From NCBI GenBank assembly GCA_900078775.1, contig LT549889.1, positions 4,402,001 through 4,466,000 on the forward strand: DNA of 64,000 nt, given 5' to 3'. Positions 1 through 9,692 of the stretch are shown one piece after another. The notes beneath the pieces were generated by a model. It saw nothing but the letters and a program-made list of their open reading frames with translations. It searched no databases and was not told the origin of the DNA. Both the position numbers and the translations under genes were made by a program. Each line of letters starts with the position of its first letter. Within the stretch, counting starts at the first letter, position 1. Source of the DNA: Mycolicibacterium aurum. GTDB lineage: Bacteria; Actinomycetota; Actinomycetes; Mycobacteriales; Mycobacteriaceae.

Positions 1-177
1 CGCTGCCAGGTGTAACTCCGAGGTGACAACCTCGACCGACTGCCCCATCAATCCCCCGCAATCAATAGCCTGCCTAGCAGCCTAAGCCGAGCCCGCACAC
101 CCCACTGACACCAAAATCAGCAGGCTGCCGAGCTGTGCCGTTTTGGCTGGCGGGCGACCCGGAGTACAGTGACCAAC

Positions 178-219
178 GTGCAGCGTGTGCTCCTTCTCGG
201 ACGCCGCGACGGGGTCTGA
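178..219 (+). CDS. Candidate leuA leader peptide (13 codons)
   Basis: A GTG-initiated ORF reads V-Q-R-V-L-L-L-G-R-R-D-G-V-stop, with three consecutive Leu codons (CTC CTT CTC). It lies 84 nt upstream of the 2-isopropylmalate synthase start. Leu-rich leader peptides upstream of leuA are known in Actinobacteria, where ribosome stalling on Leu codons controls an attenuator. Here the stop codon lies inside the first of two mutually exclusive stems (see 214-268), which is the expected geometry. The peptide is too short for normal gene calling. The reading frame and Leu run are seen; the function is inferred. Confidence 0.65.
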   Translation: MQRVLLLGRRDGV

Positions 220-268
220 TCCAGACTGGCTTCCCGTCGCGGGTTTTCGCGATGCGCCGGTCTGAATC
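214..268 (+). promoter_or_regulatory. Candidate leucine attenuator: mutually exclusive stems
   Basis: GTCTG (214-218) can pair with CAGAC (222-226) in a small hairpin over the leader-peptide stop. Alternatively GATCCAGAC (218-226) pairs with GTCTGAATC (260-268), 8 of 9 positions. The two pairings share bases 218-226, so they exclude each other. Between them sits a third hairpin, CGTCGCG (235-241) with CGCGATG (248-254) around GGTTTT. Pairings are read directly; no folding energies were computed. The leuA ribosome site GGAG (292-295) follows about 25 nt downstream. Confidence 0.5.
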
Positions 269-279
269 CCACAGGATGA

Positions 280-2130
<1,851 letters not shown>

Positions 2131-2177
2131 GGTGACCTAGACCGAAGCGGGCACATCCACGTTGAGGAGAATCCGCC

Positions 2178-2594
2178 GTGTGGGATTCATTCTGGGACTA
2201 TTTCTGGTCGTTGCTCGTCGTCTTCGCGTTCATCGCGTACCTGATCATCCTGTTCAACATCCTCACGGACCTGTTCTGGCGTGACCACAAGACCTCAGGC
2301 TGGGTGAAGGCGATCTGGGTGTTCTTCCTGATCGTCTTCCCCTATCTGACGGCGCTGATCTACCTCATCGCCCGGGGCAAGGGGATGGCCGAACGGGCGC
2401 AGGCCGCGGCCGTGGCCGCCAAGCAGGAGACCGACGAGTACATCAGACAGGCTGCCGGCCGGTCGCCGGCGCAGGAGATCGCCGACGCCAAATCCCTGCT
2501 GGATTCGGGGGCCATCAGCCCGGACGAGTACGAAACGCTGAAAGCCAAGGCGATGAGTTACACCGTGCCGACGACGGGACAGGAGTCCCGGTAG
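2178..2594 (+). CDS. Small membrane protein, PLDc_N-like plus SHOCT-like tail
   Basis: A 138-residue protein starting at GTG, with the ribosome site GAGGAG at 2164-2169. Residues about 9-30 and 43-66 form two hydrophobic segments, the first in a WSLLVVFAFIAYLIILFNIL context, which resembles the PLDc_N two-helix module. An alanine-rich linker follows. The C-terminal stretch (roughly 97-127, IADAKSLLDSGAISPDEYETLKAKAM) fits a SHOCT domain, a short helical motif common at the ends of bacterial membrane proteins. Its function is unknown. It lies 47 nt after leuA and could be co-transcribed with it. Confidence 0.85.
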   Translation: MWDSFWDYFWSLLVVFAFIAYLIILFNILTDLFWRDHKTSGWVKAIWVFFLIVFPYLTALIYLIARGKGMAERAQAAAVAAKQETDEYIRQAAGRSPAQEIADAKSLLDSGAISPDEYETLKAKAMSYTVPTTGQESR

Positions 2595-2784
2595 TACGTC
2601 GACCACTACCCCATCCCTGCGTACTGGGTTACACACTGTATTGATCGCGCGCCAATCCGTAACGGAGTGATCCGGGCGCTTTCACAATTTCCCCTGGAGA
2701 CTCATAGCCGACGGCCCGCCGGGCCAAATCGGTTGTGAATCGCTATAACTCGTGCCGCAACGACGCGGCACCCAGGAGGAATTC

Positions 2785-5700
2785 GTGATCCCGCACGCCT
2801 CGTTCTTCAATGCCGACCGTCAGACCGCCCTCGCTGGTGATGCCATCGCCGTCGGTGTGACCGATACCGCCGAGGGGGTCGGCTGCGCTTCTCGCTGTCC
2901 GCGCTGCATCCGGTGCCGCTGCGCCGGATGCTGCCGGCATTGGAGAGCATGGACCTTGAGGTCATCAACGAGCACACCAACTCCTGGACCCGGCCGGACG
3001 GATCCGTCTGCCACGTCTACGACCTGGTGTTGGACACCAACGGCCCGGTGACGGCCGAGCAGATCTGCGACACCTTCCGCGCCGTGTGGGACGGTCGGAT
3101 CGAGGCCGACCGGTTCAATGCCCTGATTCCGGCGGCCGGGTTGCACTGGCGTCAGGTCGCCGTGCTGCGCAGCTACAGCCGCTACCTGCGCCAGCTCCCG
3201 ATGCCCTACGGCCAGAACCGGATTCAGCAGATCTTGTTGGACAACCCGGGCGCGGCCGTCGCCGCGGTGGCGTTGTTCGAGGCGCGCTTTCACGACGGTG
3301 CCGACCCCGAGGCGGCCGATGAACGACTCGCCGCCGAGATCGACCGGGTCGCCCATATCGATGCCGACCGCGTCCTGCGCGCCTACCGCGGCCTGATCAA
3401 CGCCACGGTGCGCACCAACGCCTTCGGCGACGAGGCGTTCAGTCGGCAGTCTCCCTATCTGGTGCACAAGTTCGCCGCCCAGCAGATCGACGAGTTGCCC
3501 CATCCCCGGCCGCTGTCGGAGATCTTCGTCTATGCACCCCAGTTCGAGGGCTTGCACCTGCGGTTCGGGCTGGTGGCCCGCGGTGGGCTGCGCTGGTCGG
3601 ACCGCCACGACGATTATCGCGCCGAGGTGCTCGGCCTGGTCAAGGCCCAGGCGGTGAAGAACGCCGTCATCGTCCCCGTCGGGGCCAAGGGTGTGTTCAT
3701 CGTCAAGCAGCCCGACGCCGGTCGCGACGAGGCACTGCACTGCTACCGGCACTTCGTCGCCGCCCTGCTCGACGTCGTCGACAACGACACCGAGGGCGAG
3801 GACCCCTACCTGGTGGTGGCCGCGGACAAGGGCACCGCCACGTTCTCCGACGCGGCCAACGCCGTCGCGGTCGAGCGCGGCTACTGGCTCGGCGATGCCT
3901 TCGCCTCCGGCGGATCCGCCGGCTATGACCACAAGGCCATGGGTATTACCGCCCGGGGCGCCTGGGTCAGCGGTGACAGCCATCTCGAAGAGCTCGGAAT
4001 CGACTCGGATACAGATGAATTCCGAGTCGTCGGCATCGGAGACATGAGCGGTGACGTGTTCGGCAACGGCATGCTGTTGCGGCGCGGTATCCGCTTGGTC
4101 GCCGCGTTCGACCACCGGCACATCTTCGTCGACCCCGACCCGTCGGCCGAGGCGCGCCGGGAGCGGGAGCGGCTGTTCGCACTGCCGCGCTCCTCCTGGG
4201 ACGACTACGACCGCACGCTGATCAGCCCGGGTGGCGGGATCTGGTCGCGGGAGTCCAAGACCATCGCGGTCTCCGAGCCGATGCGCCGGGCACTGGACAT
4301 CGCCGACGCACCCGCCCACCTGACGCCGACCGAACTGATCGGGCACATCCTGCGGGCCCCGGTCGAGGTGCTTTTCAACGGCGGCATCGGTACCTATGTG
4401 AAGGCCGGCGACGAGCAGCACAGCGAGGTCGCCGACAAGGTGAACGACGGGCTGCGGGTGAACGCCGCCGACGTCCGGGCCCGGATCATCGTCGAGGGTG
4501 GCAACCTCGGCGTGTCCCCACGTGGCAGAGTCGAATTCGCCCGCCTCGGTGGGCACATCAACACCGACGCCATCGACAACTCGGCCGGTGTCGACTGCTC
4601 CGACCACGAGGTCAACCTGAAGATCCTGCTGGCCGGCCGCTTCCCGGACGTCGATCGGGACGCGCTGCTGGCCGAGATGACCGATGAGGTCGCCGCCCAT
4701 GTCCTGGCCAACAACATCGCACACAACCGGCTGCTGCGCGATTCCCGCTTCGACGCGGCTGCACTGGTGAGCGTGCACTCACGGATGATCTCGATGTTGG
4801 AGGACAAGCGCGGCCTGCACCGGGAGCGGGAGCAGCTGCCCAGCGCCGAGGAGTTCGCGGCGATGGCCAAATCCGGTGCCGGTCTGACCCGGCCCGAGCT
4901 GGCCACCCTGATGGCGCACGCCAAGCTCGACCTCAAGGCAGAACTGCTGGCCTCCGAGGAGTTCGACGATCCCTACTTCACCGCCGCACTGCACCGGTAC
5001 TTCCCGGCCACGTTGCGCCGTAGGCTCGGCGCACAGGTCGAAGAGCATCCGCTGCGCCGCGAGATCATCGCCACCACGGTGGTCAACCACCTGCTCGCCA
5101 CCTCCGGTCTGACCTACGCCTTCCGGCTGGCCGAGGAAACCGGCGCCACCGCCGGCGATATCGTGCGGGCACACGCGATCGTGGCCGAGGTGTTCGAGCT
5201 CGACCAGTTGTGGGACGACATCCATTCCGCGGCGCTGCCGCCCGCCCTCACCGATTCGCTGATCGTGGAGAGTCGCCGGCTGCTCGACCGCGCGTCCCGG
5301 TGGTTCCTGCTGAATCGGCCCCAGCCGCTGTCCATCGCCGATGAGATCGCCCGGTTCGGCGATACTGTCGCGACGCTGCGCTCCAAGTTGCCCGACATGC
5401 TGCGCGGGGACGAACTCGCCACCGCAGGACGCATCTTCGATGACTTCGTCGGCCGCGGAACCCCGGCCGGAGTCGCCGGCCGGATCAGCGAATCCCTGTA
5501 TGCCTACAGCCTTCTCGACATCGTCGATATGGCGCTGGCCGACGGTGAGGATGCCGCACACCTGGCACACATCTACTTCGAGCTCTCGGCACATCTCGGG
5601 GTCGACCATCTGCTGCTGGCCGTCTCCGCGCTGCCGCGCGGCGGCCGCTGGAACGGCCTGGCCCGGCTGGCGCTGCGCCAGGACCTGTACCGGTCGCTGC

Positions 5701-5912
5701 GCGACCTGGCCCGCGAGGTGAACCGGATGGTCGGCTCCGGGCCCGGCGAGGTGGACACCATCGCCGAGTTCGAGGCCTACAACCGGCCGCGGATCGAACG
5801 TGCCCGGCGCACCCTGCAGGACTTCCTCACCGTCGAGAACCCCGACCTGGCGGTGGTGTCGGTGGCCGCCACCCAGATCCGGCGGCTCACCAACGCAAAT
5901 CAGCCGGGCTGA
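2785..5912 (+). CDS. NAD-specific glutamate dehydrogenase, 115-kDa class; apparent frameshift near the 5' end
   Basis: Oxidatively deaminates glutamate to 2-oxoglutarate with NAD. The uninterrupted reading frame runs from GTG 2913 to 5912 (999 residues). It carries the Bac_GDH core: GGLRWSDRHDDYRAEVLGLVK, PVGAKGVFIVK, DKGTATFSDAAN, GIGDMSGDVFGNGM and EGGNLGVSPRGR. The best ribosome site, AGGAGG (2774-2779), precedes GTG 2785 in a different frame. That frame reads VIPHASFFNADRQTALAGD up to a GGGGG run at 2874-2878. One extra G there would join it to GGRLRFSLSALHPVPL and give about 1,041 residues, normal for this class. M. smegmatis has a similar enzyme beside leuA (from memory). GTG 2913 has no ribosome site. 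Confidence 0.85.
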
Positions 5913-5917
5913 GACAT

Positions 5918-5956
5918 GGAACAGCCGGGGTGAGCGGTGCTCACCCCGGCTGTTCC
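5918..5956. terminator. Bidirectional terminator hairpin, 18-bp perfect stem
   Basis: GGAACAGCCGGGGTGAGC (5918-5935) and its exact reverse complement (5939-5956) flank a 3-nt loop. It sits between the converging ends of the glutamate dehydrogenase and the flavin monooxygenase genes. There is no clear T tract, as is common for mycobacterial terminators, so efficiency is uncertain. Confidence 0.75.
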
Positions 5957-5979
5957 GGTCAGACTGTGGTGCCGATGGC

Positions 5980-7059
5980 TCAGGGCACCAGGTGCGCGAG
6001 CTGGGGCGCCACCTTGGTGCCGACGAGTTCGAAGCTGCGGCGGTAGATCTCCGGGTTGTCGGTGTACTCGTGGCCGAAGGAGATCAGCGAGCCGAAGCCA
6101 CCGACCTCTTCGTAGAGTGCCTCGATCTTGGCCGCGACGGTCTCCGGCGACCCGACGAAGTGGAAGTTGTCGAGCATCCACTCGGCGGACAGCTCCTCCA
6201 CGGCGATGGTGCCGCCGGTCATCATCTCGCCGATACCGAGCTTGATGAAGGTGGGGATGTTGTAGTTGCCCCACAGGTCACCCATGGCGCCGTTGAGGTA
6301 ACCCTCGCGAGCCTCCTCATCGGTGTCGGCGACGAACACGTCACGACAGATCCGCCAGTCGGCCCGGTTCGGCGTGTGACCGGCCGCGACGGCAGCGTCG
6401 GCGTAGGTGGTCCAGTGCTCCTTGAGCACCGAGTTGTGCACCTGCTGGCTCATCGGGAAGTAGCCGTTGCGGCCGGCCACGGCCAGGGTCGGCGACTTGG
6501 CCTGCATACCGGTCATGATCACCGGGATGCGTTCCTGCTTGGGCACCAGGTGCGGGCCGTGGATGTCGTCGTCGTAGGCCGGCATGTCGACGGTCCAGTA
6601 CTTGCCCTCGATGCGGAACGGGCCCTTCTTGGACCAGATGCTCTCGATGATCTCCAGCGCCTCGGTCATCATCTCCGGGTTCTGCTTACCGGTGTTGAAG
6701 AGCTGAGCGTCACTGGGGAACGCGCCGGGAGCGAAGCCCGCGATGTAGCGACCCTCGGTCATGTGGTCCAGCCACATGATGCGGTGCGCCAACGCGATCG
6801 GGTTGTGGTAGGCCAGCAGGTGGGCAGCCGCGCCGAGCTTGATCTGCGAGGTGATCTGCGAGGCGGCCGCGATCATCGCGTCCGGTGCCGGGCTGGGCTC
6901 ACCACCGAGGGTGTAGTGCTCGGCGAAGTAGGCCTCGGACCAGTTGTACTCATCCGCCCATTTGGTCAGCGTCAGATCCCAGTCGATGACCTGCTTGGCC
7001 GTGCGCTTGCCGTGTGAATAGGCGCGCGAGTAGGGGATGTTGAAGATGCCGAACTTCAT
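5980..7059 (-). CDS. LLM-class flavin-dependent monooxygenase
   Basis: A 359-residue luciferase-like (bacterial luciferase fold, TIM barrel) oxygenase, of the type annotated as limonene monooxygenase or alkanal monooxygenase-like. These enzymes take reduced FMN from a separate reductase and insert oxygen into an organic substrate. The start at MKFGIFNIPYS (ATG at 7059) is chosen because it matches the family N-terminus and is preceded by GGAAGGA; the frame is open further upstream, but that stretch contains an operator. Family-like segments are AEHYTLGGEPSPAPD, LGAAAHLLAYHNPIALAHR and GRYIAGFAPGAFPSDAQLF. A flavin reductase is encoded 1.4 kb away. It is divergent from a TetR gene, with operator copies in between. 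The substrate is unknown. Confidence 0.88.
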   Translation of the reverse strand: MKFGIFNIPYSRAYSHGKRTAKQVIDWDLTLTKWADEYNWSEAYFAEHYTLGGEPSPAPDAMIAAASQITSQIKLGAAAHLLAYHNPIALAHRIMWLDHMTEGRYIAGFAPGAFPSDAQLFNTGKQNPEMMTEALEIIESIWSKKGPFRIEGKYWTVDMPAYDDDIHGPHLVPKQERIPVIMTGMQAKSPTLAVAGRNGYFPMSQQVHNSVLKEHWTTYADAAVAAGHTPNRADWRICRDVFVADTDEEAREGYLNGAMGDLWGNYNIPTFIKLGIGEMMTGGTIAVEELSAEWMLDNFHFVGSPETVAAKIEALYEEVGGFGSLISFGHEYTDNPEIYRRSFELVGTKVAPQLAHLVP

Positions 7060-7146
7060 CTCGGTGTCCTTCCGTAGGAGTGTGCGGAGAAATCGGGAAA
7101 CCTTGCCGCCATGGGGATCTGCCCCTGCTTGACGCGACTCGCAGTT

Positions 7147-7164
7147 TTCGTACATTTGTAGGAA
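7147..7164. promoter_or_regulatory. Operator copy A (TTCGTAC-ATTT-GTAGGAA)
   Basis: Inverted repeat with the right arm GTAGGAA intact and one mismatch in the left arm. It lies 88 nt upstream of the monooxygenase start. The same motif recurs at 7322, 8953, 10572 and 10754, always in a promoter of this locus. Confidence 0.7.
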
Positions 7165-7321
7165 CAACGCGATAGCCGCCAACGTAGCGACGCGGCGGCG
7201 CGGGTGTCAACAGCTAGGACGAAGAAATCTTCTGTTTACATAAGTCAACGGGCACACGGGAATTCGCTCGGCGCCGTCCGGAGCATCGGGCCAGTGGGGC
7301 GGACCGCGCGCTGACCTGCAC

Positions 7322-7339
7322 TTTCTACATCCGTAGGGT
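7322..7339. promoter_or_regulatory. Operator copy B (TTTCTAC-ATCC-GTAGGGT)
   Basis: Contains the perfect inner dyad CTAC-N4-GTAG. It lies 76 nt upstream of the TetR start, which would allow autoregulation. Confidence 0.7.
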
Positions 7340-7414
7340 CCCGGACGGCGCTCGCCCGGGCGCCGGGACCGGTTGCGGTACCCTCACCAAAACACGCACA
7401 GTCAGGAGTCGACG

Positions 7415-8047
7415 GTGAAGAGATCAGGCAGCCGCTCAGAGGCGACCGCCATGGCCCTCGTCGAGGCCGCTCTGCAGATCATCCGTGAATCCGGGGTCAA
7501 GAGCGTCACCCACCGCAAGGTGTGCAGCTACGCCGGCGTAGCCCTGGGGAGCAGCACCTACCACTACGAGAACCTCGACAACCTCATCCTGGACGCCTTC
7601 GGTCACTACGTGGAGCGCGTCTCGGCGCGATACGAGGCGCACTTCGACGGTGCGACGTCCGACGAGGACCTGGTAGACGCGATTCTCACGCTGGTCAACG
7701 CGATGACGGACGATATGGGCAACGCGATCCTGGAATGGGAGCTGCTCGCCGAGGCCGGCCGCCAGGCCGCCTACCAGGAATTGGGTCACAAATGGTCCAG
7801 CCGGGCCCGTACGGCCATCGAACGCTATGTCTCACCGAAGGTCGCGCACATGCTGGAGACGATCTGGGACGGATCCACCGTGCACCGGGTGCTCAACGGC
7901 ACCGGACTCGACGACAACGGCCTACGCGAGCTGTTGCAGGCCACCCTGGAGCTGGACCCGGGCCGGGGCTACCCCCGCACGCAGGAGCCGGCCAAACCCG
8001 CGAGGAAGGCCGCAAAGAAGGCGGCTACCAGGCGAAAGGCCTCGTAG
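7415..8047 (+). CDS. TetR-family transcriptional regulator, candidate controller of the 6-13 kb locus
   Basis: A 210-residue DNA-binding repressor. GTG 7415 is chosen over the upstream in-frame start because AGGAG lies at 7404-7408. The N-terminal helix-turn-helix spans about residues 10-55 (ATAMALVEAALQIIRESG, then VTHRKVCSYAGVALGSSTYHYENLDNLI), typical of TetR. The rest is the helical ligand-binding domain, and the C-terminus is a Lys/Arg/Ala-rich tail (ARKAAKKAATRRKAS). It is divergent from the monooxygenase. Five inverted repeats of one type lie in its own promoter and in nearby promoters, so it is the obvious candidate to bind them. The effector is unknown. Confidence 0.88.
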   Translation: MKRSGSRSEATAMALVEAALQIIRESGVKSVTHRKVCSYAGVALGSSTYHYENLDNLILDAFGHYVERVSARYEAHFDGATSDEDLVDAILTLVNAMTDDMGNAILEWELLAEAGRQAAYQELGHKWSSRARTAIERYVSPKVAHMLETIWDGSTVHRVLNGTGLDDNGLRELLQATLELDPGRGYPRTQEPAKPARKAAKKAATRRKAS

Positions 8048-8052
8048 CCGCC
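8020..8052. terminator. Hairpin overlapping the TetR stop codon
   Basis: GGCGGCTAC (8020-8028) pairs exactly with GTAGCCGCC (8044-8052) around a 15-nt loop. It straddles the TetR stop codon and sits between the converging TetR and cupin genes. It is a plausible bidirectional terminator. Confidence 0.5.
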
Positions 8053-8062
8053 TCCGGCGTCA

Positions 8063-8377
8063 TCACGAGTTGATGACGAACACCTTGCGGACCTTCTCGT
8101 GCACGGTCCAGGTCATCTTCTCGCCGGGCTGGCAGATGAACACGTCACCCTGGCCGACCTCGACGGTCTGCCCGGACTCGCCCGTGACCGTGGCGCGACC
8201 CTGCAGGATCACGACGGTTTCCTGGCCCTGGTAACCGCTGTGCACACCGGGTTCGGCTTCCCACACGCCGTGCTTCTGGCCATCCGCGGTGTACAGCACC
8301 GCCGAGCGCGCCGGCGGGTTGCCGGGCCGCTCACTCTCGGCCAGTTCCACGGTCAACGGGTCGTAACGCTTGATCAC
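8063..8377 (-). CDS. Small single-domain cupin (DUF861 / cupin_3 type)
   Basis: A 104-residue protein that is almost entirely one cupin barrel. The segments ETVVILQGRATVTGESGQ, VGQGDVFICQPGEKMTWTVHEKVRKVFVI match the cupin_3 pattern, including the W-x-V-x-E-x-V-R-K-x-x-V-I end. This family includes EutQ-like and ureidoglycine aminohydrolase-like proteins. The usual metal-binding His pair is not obvious, so it may be non-metal or a binding protein. It starts 31 nt after the flavin reductase stop on the same strand and is probably in one operon with it. Confidence 0.85.
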   Translation of the reverse strand: MIKRYDPLTVELAESERPGNPPARSAVLYTADGQKHGVWEAEPGVHSGYQGQETVVILQGRATVTGESGQTVEVGQGDVFICQPGEKMTWTVHEKVRKVFVINS

Positions 8378-8408
8378 AGTGCCATCCTCATTCTTCGTAG
8401 GGTTGTTG

Positions 8409-8924
8409 TTACAGATCCGGCGTGCCGAGCTGCCGGAAACTGGATCGGAAGAACACCAGCGGCTCGGACCGCTCGTCTTGTGCCAGTTGCATACTCAGTA
8501 CATCGGCGGTGATGATCACGTGATCTCCCCCGTCGAAGGTGTCCGCCACCTGCGCCTCGATCCAGGTATGCGAACCCTCGATCAAGGGGACCCCGGTTTC
8601 CGCGCCCGGCGTCCAACACATCTCGGCGAACTTGTCGGTGCCAGACTTGGCGAAGGTCAGCGCCACGGCCTGTTGATCTGCCGCCATCACGTTGACCGCG
8701 AACTTCCCGGTCGCCGCGATCAGCGGCCAGCTGGTCGACTTCCGATCCACCGACAGCAGGATCATCGGCGGGTCGAGTGACAGGGACATGAAGGACTGAA
8801 CCGTCAGACCCACAGGCGCACCGTCGGCCAGGCCACTGACCACCACCACGCCGGTCGGGAAGTTGCCCATCACCGTGCGGTAATCCGCGCCCTGTTCTGT
8901 CCTCACGGGCATCTCGCTCCCCAA
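8409..8924 (-). CDS. Flavin reductase (HpaC/HsaB-like), partner of the monooxygenase
   Basis: A 171-residue protein of the flavin reductase-like, FMN-binding split-barrel family. It would reduce FMN with NAD(P)H and supply it to a two-component monooxygenase. Characteristic segments are MGNFPTGVVVVSG, GLTVQSFMSLSLDPPMILLSVDRKSTSWPLI and FAVNVMAADQ. Start ATG 8924 is followed by MGSEMPVRTEQGADYRTVM; an ATG 12 nt downstream is an alternative. It is divergent from the RibB-like gene, with operator copy D in between, and leads a two-gene unit with the cupin. Confidence 0.88.
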   Translation of the reverse strand: MGSEMPVRTEQGADYRTVMGNFPTGVVVVSGLADGAPVGLTVQSFMSLSLDPPMILLSVDRKSTSWPLIAATGKFAVNVMAADQQAVALTFAKSGTDKFAEMCWTPGAETGVPLIEGSHTWIEAQVADTFDGGDHVIITADVLSMQLAQDERSEPLVFFRSSFRQLGTPDL

Positions 8925-8952
8925 TCTTGCCAGAACTCTTCACATTGCCGAG

Positions 8953-8970
8953 TTTCTACATATGATGAAA
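8953..8970. promoter_or_regulatory. Operator copy D (TTTCTAC-ATAT-GATGAAA)
   Basis: Left arm TTTCTAC is intact and the right arm is diverged. It lies between the divergent flavin reductase and RibB-like genes, 29 nt from the former start and 57 nt from the latter. Confidence 0.55.
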
Positions 8971-9026
8971 CTACGTACTCACGGGTGACGTCAACCCGGA
9001 GCGAACGCTGGACCGGAAGGCGGACC

Positions 9027-9683
9027 ATGGACACGAAACTGCTTGCTGCAGAACTGGATGAGCCGACACCGGTATCCGAACTGGGCGCCGAACGGGTCCG
9101 CCGGGCGTGCCGCGCGATGGCCGACGGCCACCCCCTGGTGCTGTCCGACGGCACGGAATCCTCGCTGGTGCTGCTGAGTTCGGCCGCGACCCCGGCCGGG
9201 GTGTCCCGGCTGATCAAGGCGGGCTCGGGCCTGCTCTTCGTCGCCGTAGAACAAGATCGGTTGCGTCAGTTGCGGATCCCCCCGATGGCCACCGACCACC
9301 ACTCGTCGGGCAGCCGTTTCCATGTCGCGGTGGACGCCGCAGTCGGGATCGGCACCGGCATCTCGGCGACCGACCGCGCCCGGACCGTCCGCCTGCTCAG
9401 CGACCCGCATTGCGGCATCGACGATTTCGTCCGCCCCGGGCACGTGATCCCGGTGGCCGCCGATATGACCCCTCCGCACGCACCCGGCACCGCCGAACTG
9501 GCCCTCGCCCTGGCCCGCCTGTCCACCGACGAAGTCCCCACCGCGACCTACTGCGCACTGACATCCGAAGGCGATCCGCGCTCGGTGGCCGGAACCGAGG
9601 AGGGTGCCGCGATCGCCCGGCAGCACGGGCTGGCATTCATCCTGCGTGAGGATGTGCTGGCCGCGTTCTACCGGGCGCGGTAG
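9027..9683 (+). CDS. RibB-like (3,4-dihydroxy-2-butanone-4-phosphate synthase fold) protein without the catalytic acidic loop
   Basis: A 218-residue protein whose order of motifs follows RibB: GIGTGISATDRARTVR and FVRPGHVIPVAA match the substrate-binding segments, and EEGAAIARQHGLAFI matches the C-terminus. The catalytic loop normally reading D-x-E-D/N-E-G-D is replaced by LSDGTESSLVLL, and the usual G-H-T-E-A segment reads PGTAELA. It therefore keeps the fold but probably not the riboflavin-pathway reaction. The start at ATG 9027 has GGAAGG at 9015-9020; an upstream GTG (8985) has none. It sits among a luciferase-like enzyme and a flavin reductase, so a flavin-binding or substrate-modifying role is possible. 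Confidence 0.8.
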   Translation: MDTKLLAAELDEPTPVSELGAERVRRACRAMADGHPLVLSDGTESSLVLLSSAATPAGVSRLIKAGSGLLFVAVEQDRLRQLRIPPMATDHHSSGSRFHVAVDAAVGIGTGISATDRARTVRLLSDPHCGIDDFVRPGHVIPVAADMTPPHAPGTAELALALARLSTDEVPTATYCALTSEGDPRSVAGTEEGAAIARQHGLAFILREDVLAAFYRAR

Positions 9684-9692
9684 CGCGGGACC

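Larger units (their letters stand above)
7060..7414. promoter_or_regulatory. Divergent control region, monooxygenase / TetR
   Basis: A 355-bp intergenic stretch between the monooxygenase start (minus) and the TetR start (plus). It holds two copies of an inverted repeat, TTYCTAC-N4-GTAGGAA, one near each gene. I see no further ORF of note. The extended ORF versions of both neighbours that reach into this region have no ribosome site. Confidence 0.7.

Noticed and set aside
2820-4778. 652-codon minus-strand open frame
   Set aside because: Antisense to glutamate dehydrogenase; no family features.
2785-5912. Glutamate dehydrogenase as a truncated 180-kDa enzyme
   Set aside because: About 1,000 residues is the normal size of the 115-kDa class, so no large N-terminal deletion needs to be assumed.
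5800-7017. 405-codon plus-strand open frame
   Set aside because: Antisense to the monooxygenase and crosses a strong terminator hairpin.
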